A stretch of 64,000 nucleotides of DNA from Bathynomus jamesi (GCA_023014485.1 JAJOZX010001079.1:1-64000); one strand, 5' to 3'. Positions 22,145 through 32,698 are shown, counted from the first letter of the stretch. Notes: a model not told the origin generated them from the sequence alone. Program-made: numbers and translations.

Positions 22145-22660
22145 GGTTAAATTAACAATAAATTTAAAGCATCACTCGTAAATTAAAAGCCAAAATTAAT
22201 AAACGGTTTTAGGAAAAACGCTGTGTTCATTTCCCTCGGCCACACAGTGTGCGTTTAGAGTAGGAATGGTGTTTTTATAATAGAAAATACCCTAAATAAG
22301 TTGAACATTAATCGTAACTAACGCATTAAAAAAGGAACACTGCATGCTGTGTATATATAAAGTACCCCACTTTAATATTTGAGGGTTAATGTAAAGGGAG
22401 CTACTGACAGGGTGGGTTAGTTAGTAGAGATTAGAAGTAAAAATGTTCCCTCTTACAACTAAATGTAGCAGGAGGCGCTGGTCGGGTCTGGTTCCAAAGC
22501 ACTGAGAGGTCTCGGATGATTTCTCAGAATGATTCCCCATTAGTAGGAACACAAAGTATGATTGGGACTCCCTGGAATCAAGACCTCCGAATGTAATGTT
22601 TACAGAAATCGTGAATATATTTGACTTAACTAACTAGATCATAATTTTGTAATTTTTCAA
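22143..22660. other. No supported feature
   Basis: No ORF or element end recognised; a short TATATATA precedes the next SINE. Confidence 0.4.
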
Positions 22661-22676
22661 TATATATTTATATATA

Positions 22677-22835
22677 TGATGACGGAGGGGACCTGCAGCT
22701 TTACGTGGGATCCGAGCCATCTGGATGCAGAGCATCACTTCCCCCTCCGATTACAACCCAGGCGTAATGTTGCTTAACTTTGTTGACCTACTGAAAGTGG
22801 AACTGTGACAATGGCCTCATCGTATCCTTCAGGTA
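22677..22835 (-). repeat. 5S/tRNA-headed SINE
   Basis: Minus-strand copy. GACGGAGGGGACCTGCAGCT and TTTACGTGGGATCCGAGCC mark the tail and B box; the 5S-like head has a partly deleted GGGTTGTAATC region. It abuts a short TA repeat at its tail. Confidence 0.7.
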
Positions 22836-23261
22836 TTTAAAAAACGTTTTCATAAGTGTCATGGAAACAAACTACAATTTGTTAAATGGTTCTTACGTTT
22901 AGTATTTGAAAATTTCTTTAAACTTAAAGTTAACAAAGTAACTTGAATTAAATTAAATTAAATGGCTAAAAACAGTAAAAAATAAAAGCTTTTAATTCGA
23001 AATAAATTTTTCCTAAAAATACACTAAAAACTTTGAATTGATAACACTGATTAACAAAACTAAGCTTTTGTCTGGTTCCTGCATAAACATAGCTGATCCT
23101 AAAAAATGAATTATTCACGCTAAGTTCGAATCTGTTTTCAGAATCTTTCTATTACATGCTGTAGAGGTTTCGAGGAAAATATAGTTTCATACAAATATAA
23201 ACAATTTATTTTATTATACAAATACAGCAAAATAAAGATAAATAGAAAGCTACTGAAATGA
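22836..23261. other. No supported feature
   Basis: AT-rich sequence between a SINE and the decayed ORF on the minus strand. Confidence 0.4.
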
Positions 23262-24345
23262 TTTAGTGAAATATTTTCGCTTGTATGATGTACGAGGAGC
23301 TTCTCTTAACAATGACCAACAGTAATCTGCCAACATATTAGGGTTTCATCTTACCTGGTACCGTTTTTCCAACTTTAAAATATCCTGATGGAAGCGCTCG
23401 CCATGTTCATCACTCACAGCTTCAAATTCTCAGGAAAGAAGTCTAAATGGGAGTGGAGGAAGTGAATCTTTAAGGAAGTGAATCTTTAAGGACATGCTAT
23501 ACTCTATTTCATGGTATGCTACCAGCATTCTTTTAACTAAATCTTTGTAGTTTAGTGCTTTGTTGTTACCTAAAAAATTGGTTTAAAACACTACCAAACA
23601 TTTTTTTTCTTTTCCTTCTAAAACTGCATCGAATTCATCATCATTCATCAATTCTTTTATTTTCGCTTAGCTGATTTTGGGGAATTTTTCTTTAATGTAT
23701 TGAAATCCTCTGCTGTTTCGATCCATACCTTTCACAAAATTTTTCATCAGTCCTAACTTTATATGCAAAGGTGGTAGGTAAACATTTTTTGGTTCAACAA
23801 GGCTTTTATGCAAAACGTTTTTTTTTTACCTTCTACTAGTTGTCTAGTTGGCCAATCGCTAACAATGTAATGTTTAGACTTAGCACGGCTATCCCATTCA
23901 CATAAAAAACAGTAATATTTCGTATACCCCAGCTGCATTCTCAAAACAAGAGCTATAACTTTTAGGTTACCACAGATGTTCCAGTTATACTTATTGTATT
24001 CTATGATGTTTAAAAGATATTCCATATTTTCATATGATTCTTTTAGGTGAAATGAATGAGCAATGGGAACTGATGGAAAAATATTCCCATTATGTAGCAG
24101 AACAGCTTTCAAACTCAATTTTGATGAATCAATGAACAACCGCCATTCTTCAATTTTGTGTTCGTGTGCAAATGCTTCCATCAGGGCATTAACATCATTG
24201 CAATAGCAAAGTTTTCTTTCATTGAAAAAAAATGCACAAATTCTTTTTCCCAGTTACGAAACAGACTTACTGTATGTTTGTGTTTTTCTCCAAAAGATTT
24301 CACCCTTGTAATCTTGAACCAAGTACCTCAGCTTGATTTTTAGAT
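23262..24345 (-). pseudogene. Decayed repetitive ORF (EEWRLFIDSSKLSLKAV family)
   Basis: A minus-strand pseudogene. The best open stretch (24181-23759) reads EEWRLFIDSSKLSLKAVLLH, then YTKYYCFLCEWDSRA. Downstream frames hold KLGLMKNFVKGMDRNSRGFQ, LKIHFL and AVSDEHGERFHQDI then MLADYCWSLLREAP; upstream frames hold YKGEIFW. Stops and frameshifts are frequent. I recall this as a multicopy uncharacterised protein family in arthropod genomes, probably of mobile origin; I cannot assign a function. A Cys-pair with a following HY may be a metal site. Confidence 0.65.
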
Positions 24346-24472
24346 AGGCAAAAAAATACATAGAGACCATTTATTTTGTTTCAGGAACCAAAAACCTCGT
24401 TTTTCAGTGTAATCACAACTTTATTAGTAAATCATTTTCGGAGATGTCTATAGTTACTTCTTAAGGAGGGGA

Positions 24473-24705
24473 CTGCAGTAGGTTGATTGGTTGGTTGGTT
24501 GACCAGTTGAACATACTTTGTACAACTGAAGGCATTGAGAAGGGCAATAACGCCAACAACCAAGAAAAATAAGTTCCTCCTATAAACTGGGCGGAGACAA
24601 ATAAATTATTTGCAGGGAGCTCGTCAGTGCACCCCCTCCTCATTTCTCAGGAAGACTTGGATCAGTCCTTTGCTGGGTTGACTTAAGTGTGTGTAGTGAT
24701 TCTAA
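24473..24705 (+). repeat. SINE tail, 5' truncated
   Basis: Shares with 26440-26632 the tail elements AAGTTCCTCC, GGGAGCTCGTCAGTGCA, CTCATTTCTCAGGAAGACTT and CAGTCCTTTGCTGGGTTGAC. Only the tail is present, as expected for incomplete reverse transcription. Confidence 0.6.
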
Positions 24706-25530
24706 GATTCTGAGATCTTCTAATACAGTGATGTTATTGTGATCTATTATTCGGAAGGAGGTGGTGGGGTCACTGGGATGGTCGGAGGCATTATATAGCA
24801 TGTTCTCTTACTGGGGATATTTGTGGTCTTTCAAGAGGACGAAACGTCCTACTCGAGACTCCTCGGTACTTATCCACACGCAACTTGAAGTTGCGGCAGT
24901 TGCTGCGCCAATATAGTTCGCGAAACAAGGAACACAAGTACATGAATATACAATGGATGGATAAGGAGTTTAGTAATCTTCTTTGTGGTTTAATGAAAGA
25001 TTTAATATAATAGCTATTTTTAAAAATGAATCAGAAATTAATTTTGGACATAAATTTGTGAAACGAAATTGAAGGTCTGCCTGAATTTTGCAATTTAAAT
25101 AGTCATAGCGGGGGAATTCGAAACACTTTTTTTTTTTAAAGTTATATTCACTGTTGGATTTGGTTCACATATATTGTTAAGAAGTCCTTCCAAACTTCTT
25201 GAAATGACTTTACAATCTAAGCAAAAACCGGGATAATTCCTTGTTATGTAACGTAGCAAAACCGTCGTAATTTTTGTCATCTTATGATAAGGAACAAACC
25301 AGAAAATATCACGATTCTTATCCTCGTTATTTTTGAATGGGTATTTTTGAATGGGCATTTCATGTCGTGTTATCGTTCTTTCAACTGAATTATTAAGACA
25401 TTTGGGTAATGATGATAAAATTGTCTTGAAAATTTATTATTATTATTATCATTATTATTATTATTAAATTAATAAATTTAACACATTCGAAATTAAAAAT
25501 TTTGGAAATTTCTTCTATATTATAACTCCA
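24706..25530. other. No supported gene
   Basis: No recognisable ORF; a minus-strand open stretch at 25095-25358 has no features I can interpret. A short (TTA)n tract lies near 25436-25465. Confidence 0.4.
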
Positions 25531-25539
25531 GTAATAGAC

Positions 25540-25722
25540 GGATCACCTGAAGATCAGGGCCCCCAGCCTTCTTTAGTTAGCCTTATAAGGCTAACTAATG
25601 AAAATATCACGACCTAACCTGTACGCCCTTGACGAGTGGTTAGGTTAGGTCGTGATATTTTCGTTAGTTAGCCTTATAAAGCTAACTAAAGAAGGCTGGG
25701 AGCCCTGATCTTCAGGTGATCG
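25540..25722. mobile_element. Foldback FB3 with 8-bp target duplication
   Basis: Starts GGATCACCTGAAGATCAGGG; the right end is its complement with a final C to G change. Target duplication TAATAGAC at 25532-25539 and 25723-25730. Arms carry AGCCTTCTTTAGTTAGCC and AACTAACGAAAATATC-type core, with CCTAACC in the centre. Confidence 0.85.
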
Positions 25723-26212
25723 TAATAGACTTGTTTCTGGGAAACCTCACCCCGAAAATAAAAAATAAAAAGACGAACTTTGCAAAACATTTTTAGCGAT
25801 ATATTTCGGGGGGAAAAAAAGAGCTACTTTTTAATCTTCAATTTTATAAACTTTAAAATAATAAACTCAAATAATTAAAGTTAAATTTAATTAATTAAGA
25901 AATTTAAGAAGAAATAACAAGAATTTAAAGATTAAAAGTTTGACAAATTAAAGTGAAGCTTAAAAACTTAAATATTCAAGTAAAACAAACTCTTTCCGTA
26001 AGTAACTTACAGTAAAGTGTTTAGTGTACAAATTCATTAAGGCTTTCAAAAACATTCGGAGATGCAAATACGAGTAAATTCCATGATTTCAATCACCTGG
26101 AAATGCAAATAATGCAGGGAGTCCCCTGGGTGTTTCCCAGGGGTTCTGAATTGTGAAGTAAATTTGTTTAGCATGAATTTGTGAAGTTATAAATAAATAA
26201 ATTTACTATTCT
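25723..26212. other. No supported feature
   Basis: AT-rich sequence without ORF or element end. Confidence 0.4.
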
Positions 26213-26252
26213 GTCTCTCTCTCTCTCTCTCTCTCTACATATATATATATAC
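26213..26252. repeat. (CT)n(TA)n microsatellite
   Basis: CT repeat to about 26236, then ATATATATATA joining the SINE head. Confidence 0.9.
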
Positions 26253-26632
26253 GTCTGAACACCGCTTCCTGTTGATCAGCTGAAATTAAGCGACGGTGCA
26301 TCTGTTCGTTAGTCGAATAGGTGACCCTCCTTTGCGTTTAGATGCTGTAGCGACACTTATATCGGTTGGAGCTCACGTTAAGCTGTAAGTCCTCTCCGTC
26401 ACATGACCTTTGCAGTTATGGAGAAGATTGAATTACCCGTTCGTCTAAACGGGGCACTGAAATAGGCCACTAATTTAACCAGTAAAAATAAGTCCCCCTT
26501 TAAAAGAAGCACTGAGTCGAGCAAAATACATTACATACAGCGGGCTCGTCACTGCCCATCTCTCCATTTCTTAGAATCGCTTGGGATAGTCCTTGACTGG
26601 ATTAATTTCCGCTGTGTGAATAGTTTCGACTG
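26253..26632 (+). repeat. 5S/tRNA-headed SINE, long form
   Basis: Plus-strand head CTGAACACCGCTTCCTGTTG, ATCAGCTGAAATTAAGCGAC (5S box A region) and GTCGAATAGGTGACC, then GGTTGGAGCTCACG in place of the B box. It has a long tail, AAGTCCCCCTTTAAAAGAAG to TTGACTGGATTAATTTCCGC, also found alone at 24473-24705. It is the longest copy seen, about 380 bases. Confidence 0.7.
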
Positions 26633-27720
26633 TCTTGCGTAACTTACGCTTCATTCTACGACATCTTCTTTACATACACCTATTTCAACTACTCTTGTGA
26701 AATGGATTTCACATTTCGTATTTAATTTCACAGTGACGTAAAAGACTTTATCTTTAGTTTTGCAGCCATGTTTGTTTGTAATAATAATAATAATGATAAT
26801 ATTAATAATAATATCATTATTATTATTATTAGTAGTAGTATTATTAGTATTATTAAGATACTAGTTGGCTTTTTGGAAAACAGATATGTTAAATATAAAT
26901 AACGCAATTAAAGTAGTAAGCAAAATTTAACGAAAGAAATATATCCACAAATGTAAACAAAATAGATATATAATTTCTTTATGATAATAATATAACATTT
27001 TGTTAACTTAACCATGCTTTTATTAGAGGAATTCTTTACTTCTATTTTAATAATAATATTTTTTTTACTGAAAGCTAAATTATTATCAAGTAAATAATGC
27101 GGAATATTTCATTTTATTTTAAGGAAATAAGTTCTTGAATACAGAAAATGCCTTTTTCCTCGATATTTCCTTGTTAAATTTAGCAGAGTTTCAATCACTG
27201 TATAGATTTTTAACAATGGAACTATATAAGTTTACAGAATTCTCATTGTTTCTTTGATAATGTGTTTGTCTATCAAGGAATTATACGGCTCGTTTTGTTG
27301 AGAGAAAAGCAGTGAAAGCAATCTTGTAGATAAGTTATATAGAGAGATTTTAATTTCTACCTTGTAGATAAACTGTATTTTATTAAGTATTTTTTGTGTA
27401 GGAAAGGTTGGTTAAGCAAACTTGGTAATTATAGGAAACCAAGGGAGTTGTCTACTCCCTCTTCCGGAGTGAAATGGATTTTATATTTGCTGTTTGAGTA
27501 GTTTAAAAATGAAATGGGGCGTGGTCTTTATTGTTTGATGACTGTTATAATAAAGTATCCTCAACGTATCGTCTGTACATATGCATAGGATTTGACTTGC
27601 AGGGCTTTGCTGTAGTTATTCTTGTTTATGGTGACCAAGATAGATATTTGCTAAGGGAGCACTGATGCAGGAACCTAGTACCAAGATTTTTTCTGTTATA
27701 TAAATGTCATCAAATATATA
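26633..27720. other. No supported gene; (AAT)n tract
   Basis: AT-rich. An imperfect trinucleotide tract lies at about 26779-26862. No transposon end or ORF recognised. Confidence 0.45.
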
Positions 27721-27723
27721 TAA

Positions 27724-27796
27724 GGTGGAGTGACAAGCTTGACCTTCGTCAGAATGAACAATTCGGGCGGAAGCAAAACCAAGGTTAACCAAGGTG
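27724..27796 (+). repeat. SINE tail (dimeric tRNA family), 5' truncated
   Basis: AGGTGGAGTGACAAGCTTGA, CCTTCGTCAGAATGAACAAT and TCGGGCGGAAGCAAAACC match the tail of 51694-52029. The final ACCAAGGTTAACCAAGGT is a short microsatellite-like 3' end. Confidence 0.75.
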
Positions 27797-27797
27797 G

Positions 27798-27805
27798 AGA
27801 GAGAG

Positions 27806-27847
<42 letters not shown>

Positions 27848-27848
27848 A
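27798..27848. repeat. (GA)n microsatellite
   Basis: GA repeat grown at the SINE 3' end. Confidence 0.9.
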
Positions 27849-27981
27849 AGGTGCTTCCAAAAAATCGAGTTTTGAAAATTAGACTTGTACAAAAAAGCTA
27901 TTCCATGCATAAAACAAGAAAAAAAAAACCCGGTTGAATTACATTTAGAGGTCACTCAATGATTGTCAAATTTCTCTCCTT

Positions 27982-28740
27982 ATGGCACTAGGCGCATACT
28001 ACCAAACCTGCTGGATGGCCAAGATCATCCATACCATCAAAATCTGGCTGTTCAGAGGCCAGTTCCATCGGGCACCACGAGAGGCAGCAGTACTGCGGGA
28101 TTTCACCTTTTTGGCTGTATTCGTGAACGTCAAGCAAGCAGTAGTAGTTCAAGGCGCCACTGTCGTCTACCGCTTTCATAAATGACCTCACGTTTCTCCA
28201 AACCATTGAGGAGTACCGCTTCATCATCGCAGCGGACGCGAATGCCACGGCAACAGCAATAAAACGCAACCTTTGGTGTCTCAGCGATGAACTAGTGGCA
28301 TTAGCGTTTTTCTGCAAGGAAATGCTACCACCAGTGAAGCTGAAGATGGCTGAGGCACTTCAGAGGTGCGTGGCGGTGACACTCAGCCACCAGTCTGGTT
28401 CGAAGCTAGATAAACAGAAGGGATACAGCGAAAGTCACTGAAGGACTTCATAACTGCAAGATCCAAGCGCTTCTTCGACACTCTGGACATTATCATCGCT
28501 TTTCTTCAGCAGGATCAACCTCTGTGAACAGATGTTCATTCTATCGCGAAACCAACGCCAAAGTAAAAACCCTCCGCGTAGTAAATAACTGAGCAGAGAG
28601 AGGAGTCAAACTGATTCAGAACTACAATAGCATCATGACGAAAAACAATATCCACTGCAGCTGGTGCAAGACGCTGGCACCAGCTCCGAAGCTCACGGAA
28701 GACCATCACGCCAGTTAAACCAAGCTACAATGAGAGACTG
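27982..28740 (+). pseudogene. Decayed repetitive ORF (WMAKIIHTIKIWLFRGQF family)
   Basis: A plus-strand pseudogene readable across several frames: WMAKIIHTIKIWLFRGQFHR and PREAAVLRDFTFLAVFVNVK (27982-28185); then NDLTFLQTIEEYRFIIAAD and KRNLWCLSDELVALAFFCKE (28171-28440); then KDFITARSKRFFDTLDIIIA; then ETNAKVKTLRVVNN and AERGVKLIQNYNSIMTKN. I recall similar repetitive uncharacterised ORFs in invertebrate genomes; no function can be given. GC content is higher than in the surroundings, as expected for former coding DNA. Confidence 0.6.
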
Positions 28741-28986
28741 GCCACCGTGATAACCCCACTCCACGCCTAGTGAAGAACTAATACTCACTCTTGGAGAAGT
28801 GGAGAGGATTGGATGTTTATTGGCGCTTGGGGACGTAAGGGGAGAAACTTGACAGTCGTTAAAAGACCTTTAAACGTTCCTCAGTTGAGCTGATATTTTG
28901 CACAGAACAGTTTCTTATCGAGTCTTACAAAATGCAATAGTGTCACGTGAAAAATTCGAGAAAAAATTTCTTCTACATAACAGCGG

Positions 28987-29019
<33 letters not shown>

Positions 29020-29042
29020 ACACCCACACCCACACACACACC

Positions 29043-29086
<44 letters not shown>

Positions 29087-29090
29087 ATCA
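28987..29090. repeat. (CA)n with CCCACA variants, then (TA)n
   Basis: ACACAC tract interrupted by CACCCACACC units, then ATATAT. Confidence 0.9.
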
Positions 29091-29091
29091 C

Positions 29092-29221
29092 GATAATAAA
29101 AACCCACTCTAATAGATAGAGTTTATTTCCACAACAGTTTCGATGCCCACTGGCATCCTCTTCGGGGCATCGAAACTGTTGTGGAAATAAACTCTGTCTA
29201 TTAGAGTGGGTTTTTATTATC
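29092..29221. mobile_element. Palindrome of Penelope-like 3' termini (candidate)
   Basis: Two inverted arms of about 57 bases around a 12-base centre: GATAATAAAAACCCACTCTA at the left and its complement at the right, one internal mismatch. The arm read as ACTGTTGTGGAAATAAACTC has an AATAAA signal. The motif CCGAAGAGGATGCCAGTGGG followed by CATCGAAAC has the CTGAnGA / stem / GAAA layout of a hammerhead core with one extra base. Assignment to Penelope-like elements is from memory. Confidence 0.5.
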
Positions 29222-29867
29222 ATATTTTGACCTTCACGTAGAAAAAAGTGAAGTTTTTTGCATTTATATATAATCCCCTTTCTCCCTTCCAAATAAAATC
29301 GAACAAACACAATTAACGAAACCAACTAACTGATCCCCAAATATCCACTCTTGCTGGAATCCCTGTTTTCAACAATTATATTTCTCTCATCTCGACGAAA
29401 GTAGTGTTAAGATTCCACACTTTTGCTCTCCAACGATTTCATACTAGCAAATTGGATTCCCGCATTTTTAATATACCTCCCCTTTTATACACAATCGAGT
29501 TTATCACTTTACTTATTTCCCCTCTTTTTTTATTAACTTAAATCCATTTCACAAATATCTTTGTTTTTCTTATATGAAGGTTCCATTGAAGTTTTGAACC
29601 GTTGTAATGTCACTTTCACAATTGATTTCTGAAGTACTGTAATTGTATCGTAATTATATTGTAATTGTAACGTGGTTATATTGTAATTGTATTGTAATTG
29701 TACCGTAATTGTATTGTAATTTTATGCAAACCCGATAACAACATGGTTCTTTAAATTTTTAAGTTTATGGTATTTTGTGTTTAGATTTATGCACAGCGTA
29801 GGAAGAGCCACTTACGGGTGAAATTTAGCCATGTGGGGAGTGGGGTGGGCGCTGGTTCGTAAGGATG

Positions 29868-29869
<2 letters not shown>
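29222..29869. other. No supported gene
   Basis: AT-rich; a repeated TTGTAATTGTA motif lies near 29636-29725. Confidence 0.4.

Positions 29870-29905
<36 letters not shown>
29870..29905. repeat. (GT)n microsatellite
   Basis: Pure GT repeat. Confidence 0.9.
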
Positions 29906-29907
<2 letters not shown>

Positions 29908-29987
29908 CGGATATGTGCGCTTTAGCCCATACTTTTTCGTTTCTTCACTACTTTCTGTCTTTCCCATGCGAGCTATTTCTGCCTTCT

Positions 29988-30087
29988 TATTCCAGGAGCA
30001 ATCCAAGAATAAGCACCCCAAATCAATTTAGGGTGCTTATTCCAGGAGCAATCCAAGAATAAGCACCCCAAATCAATTTAGGGTGCT
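29988..30087. repeat. 50-bp tandem duplication at foldback end
   Basis: The segment TATTCCAGGAGCAATCCAAG through TTTAGGGTGCT occurs twice in tandem (starts at 29988 and 30038), duplicating the target-site bases with the foldback terminus. Confidence 0.8.
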
Positions 30088-30296
30088 TTTTCTTGGATTG
30101 GGGTCGAACGAGGGTGCTTATTCTTGGATTGCTCTAAAATGGAGTTAAAATGGAGTTAAAAAGGAGTTAATTGCTCTAAAATGGTTAATTGAATGCCTGG
30201 TTAGGTTAATTGTACACCCTTGACGATTGGTTAGGTTAAGTCGTGATATTTTCGTTAGTTTTGACGAAAATATCACGACTTAACCTAACCAATCGC

Positions 30297-30324
<28 letters not shown>

Positions 30325-30328
<4 letters not shown>

Positions 30329-30548
30329 ACACACCGACCGTGCATGGAACAAGGAACTCTTCTGGGATAATTAAATCCACTATAGTCCGAATAAGTAATG
30401 GTAAATGACAAATACCATAGGTTTTCTTTTTCATGATGCTAGCCCGACGTGGGCAACGGGTCACTCGCAAAGAGGTCCCATAAATATAGCTTCCCTCACC
30501 AGCTATCTGCAAAGCAGACAGGATCCAGCTTTGAAAGCAGGCTGCTTT
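30325..30548 (+). mobile_element. One arm of the TGATACACAC foldback
   Basis: Matches 52816-53040 from TGATACACACCGACCGTGCA through GATGCTAGCCCGACGTGGGC to GGATCCAGCTTTG. The other arm is absent. The end forms CTTTGAAAGCAGGCTGCTTT, a short palindrome, directly before the mariner start. Confidence 0.75.
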
Positions 30549-30553
30549 CAAAG

Positions 30554-31743
30554 CAGGGTGTCCCATAAGTCTGGACCCATAGGGATTTATAATATATTTT
30601 TTTATTATGTTGCAGGTAAACCATGTCACTGACTAGAGAGGAGAGAGTTCAAGTTATTTTGCTGGTCGGGACCCGCAGTCACCGGGAAGTGGCCGAAGAA
30701 TTCAACAATATGCATCCAGACCGCGCACCAATCACACACAGATGTGTTGGCAAGTTGATAGCCAAATTTAAGGAAACTGGATCCGTAGCTGACAAGCCTC
30801 GCAGAGGACTTTCAAGGACTGTTACGGAAGACGAAACCAGTACCAATGTGTTGGCTAGCTTCGCTGTCAGTCCCAAGAAGTCACTTCGACGCATGTCCAG
30901 CGAAACTGGGATCTCCAAGAGCAGCATCCACCGCATCTTGAAACTTCATCACTGGCATCCATACAAACTGCAACTCCATCAGCGTTTAAGTGAAGATGAT
31001 CCTGATAGGCGAGTTCAGTTTTGCGAATGGGCAGAAGAACAATGCGTGAGTGATGAGACGTTCCCATCAAAAATTCTGTTCTCTGATGAAGCGAACTTTT
31101 ATGTTTCTGGGGAAGTCAACCGTCAGAACACTCGATACTGGTCACCAACAAATCCTCATTGGTTTGATCCTTCCAAGGAACAAGGTGCCCAACGCCTCAT
31201 GGTTTGGTGTGGGATATGGAAAGACAGAATCGTTGGTCCCTTCTTCTTTGACGTGACGGTAACCGGTGACACGTACCTCAAGATGTTGCAGGAGGAAGCA
31301 TTTCCAAGCATGTTGAACCCAGCAGGCGACTACCCGGAGTGGTTTCAGCAGGATGGCGCCCCTCCGCATTACGCCACGACGGTTAGAAATTACCTTACCA
31401 CACAGTTTCCAGAACACTGGATTGGACGACGAGGACATGTTGAGTTTCCACCAAGGAGCCCTGATCTTACTCCGCTGGATTTTTATTTGTGGGGCCACTT
31501 GAAAGCCAAAGTGTACGAGGTCAAAATTCAGAACATTTTCCACCTTAAAGCACGCATTGTGGAGGCGTGTCAAGAAATTTCTGCGACTGTGATTCAGAAA
31601 GTGCTGTCGCAGTGGAGATTGCGTCTTGAACTATGTGTGCGACACAACGGCGGACACTTTGAACAGATTATGTAATAAATTTTTGGACTATTTTGTAATT
31701 TTATTAATTTTGCCCTATGGGTCCAGACTTACGGGACACCCTG
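30554..31743 (+). mobile_element. Full-length DD41D mariner-like transposon, 1190 bp
   Basis: Inverted repeats of 31 bp with one mismatch: left CAGGGTGTCCCATAAGTCTG, right (inward) CAGGGTGTCCCGTAAGTCTG, both continuing GACCCATAGGG. One uninterrupted transposase ORF lies between. TA follows the right end; the left flank is AG instead of TA, so the left target base pair was lost or changed. It lies next to a foldback arm and inside the composite block 29996-32656. Length, repeats and ORF are those expected of an autonomous copy. Confidence 0.9.
30623..31675 (+). CDS. Mariner-like transposase (DD41D), intact
   Basis: A 350-residue transposase, the usual mariner size, with no stops. Residues 1-60 form the first HTH (TREERVQVILLVGTRSHREV), followed by the basic hinge KPRRGLSR and a second HTH to about residue 110 (SSETGISKSSIHRILKLH). 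The catalytic triad is visible: Asp155 in ILFSDEANFY, Asp244 in [10 protein letters not shown] and Asp286 in [13 protein letters not shown]; 41 residues separate the last two. The start ATG lies 69 bases inside the left inverted repeat, and the stop is 68 bases before the right end. The protein cuts its own ends and inserts at TA. Of the elements in this window it is the best candidate for an active enzyme; similar proteins are reported as rosa or related DD41D mariners (recalled, not searched). Confidence 0.9.
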   Translation: MSLTREERVQVILLVGTRSHREVAEEFNNMHPDRAPITHRCVGKLIAKFKETGSVADKPRRGLSRTVTEDETSTNVLASFAVSPKKSLRRMSSETGISKSSIHRILKLHHWHPYKLQLHQRLSEDDPDRRVQFCEWAEEQCVSDETFPSKILFSDEANFYVSGEVNRQNTRYWSPTNPHWFDPSKEQGAQRLMVWCGIWKDRIVGPFFFDVTVTGDTYLKMLQEEAFPSMLNPAGDYPEWFQQDGAPPHYATTVRNYLTTQFPEHWIGRRGHVEFPPRSPDLTPLDFYLWGHLKAKVYEVKIQNIFHLKARIVEACQEISATVIQKVLSQWRLRLELCVRHNGGHFEQIM

Positions 31744-31764
31744 TATATATATATATATATATAT
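31744..31764. repeat. (TA)n joining mariner and hAT ends
   Basis: A 21-base TA repeat is the only DNA between the mariner right end and the hAT left end. Confidence 0.9.
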
Positions 31765-32532
31765 CAGTGTTGGGCACTAAAGCGTTAATCCGATAACAAT
31801 TAATTAACGAAGTTAACTTTTTTTAACGGACTATTAACGGAAGTTAATTTCCATTTATCGTTATCGGACCAGTTAACTTCCGATAACTCGATATTTAGTC
31901 TGTTAAAGTCCGTTAACACGTTAACTGCGAGGAGTCATTCACGGAAGATCACCGCTCCGCGAATGAATTCAAACCACCATAACTTCAGTCTGCCAATTCC
32001 GTCCTCTGCCGCAGTGGAACGGCTCTTCTCTCTCGGCAAGGACATCCTGAGGCCCAAGAGGTCAAGACTGGCAGTTGGGCCTAACTTTGAGAAGTTGGTC
32101 TTTCTGAAGGGCAACCAGCACATTGTGTCATAGTCTTTAATAAATGCGCCTAAAATTTAATTTTACCTTTCAGTTCCCGCCATAATAATTCTCTGGTAAA
32201 TTAAAATTAATTTAGTTAATGGTTAGTGGTTACAAGGGTTTCAAAACATGTAATCAGTACATTTTTTATTAAAAATAAAAAAAAAAGTTATTAAGCAAAA
32301 AAGTTGCAAAACTTGATAAAAATACAGTTAAATACCTATTCATTGTTGGATTTTGCATAAATAAACATTTTCTATGGGTTTTAAAGCTTTTTTCCTTGAT
32401 TTTTTTAAATGTTCGTAAAGAAATAGTTATCGTTAACGGATTATCGTTAACTTCCGTTAACTTTGTAGTAAAATTATCGGATTATCGTTATCGGAGTTAA
32501 AAATTGGGGTTAACGGATTATCGTTATCGAAG
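31765..32532 (+). mobile_element. hAT element with GTTAACGG repeats, 3' end lost
   Basis: Starts CAGTGTTGGGCACTAAAGCG (CAGNG form). Motifs such as TTAACGGACTATTAACGG and GGATTATCGTTATCG crowd both subterminal regions. The expected terminal complement (TTAGTGCCCAACACTG) is missing; the sequence runs into (TA)n at about 32533. Confidence 0.75.
31972..32133 (+). pseudogene. hAT dimerisation-domain remnant
   Basis: Reads FSLPIPSSAAVERLFSLGKD and RPKRSRLAVGPNFEKLVFLK to a TAG stop. This is the hAT C-terminal dimerisation motif; everything upstream has been deleted. Confidence 0.8.
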
Positions 32533-32560
32533 TATATATATATATATATATATATATATT
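32533..32560. repeat. (TA)n at truncated hAT end
   Basis: TA repeat between the broken hAT end and the right foldback arm. Confidence 0.9.
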
Positions 32561-32698
32561 GAGGTTGAACTGGGGTGCTGTTTCTTGGATTGGGGTTTAA
32601 ATGGCGTGCTTTTTCTTGGATTGGGGACTTTGGGGTGCTTATTCTTGGATTACTCCTATTCCAGTCCATTGAGAGTATCTTAATGTATGTATGTATGT

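Larger units (their letters stand above)
29996..32656. mobile_element. Composite foldback FB4 with nested insertions
   Basis: The left end GAGCAATCCAAGAATAAGCA is mirrored at the right end (TGCTTATTCTTGGATTACTC). TATTCCAG flanks both sides (29988-29995 and 32657-32664), an 8-bp target duplication. The left side contains the shared foldback core at 30195-30296 (GGTTAGGTTAAGTCGTGATA and its inverse). Between the arms lie a foldback arm, an intact mariner, a hAT remnant and three (TA)n tracts. The span is an inference from the mirrored ends and duplication. Confidence 0.6.
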
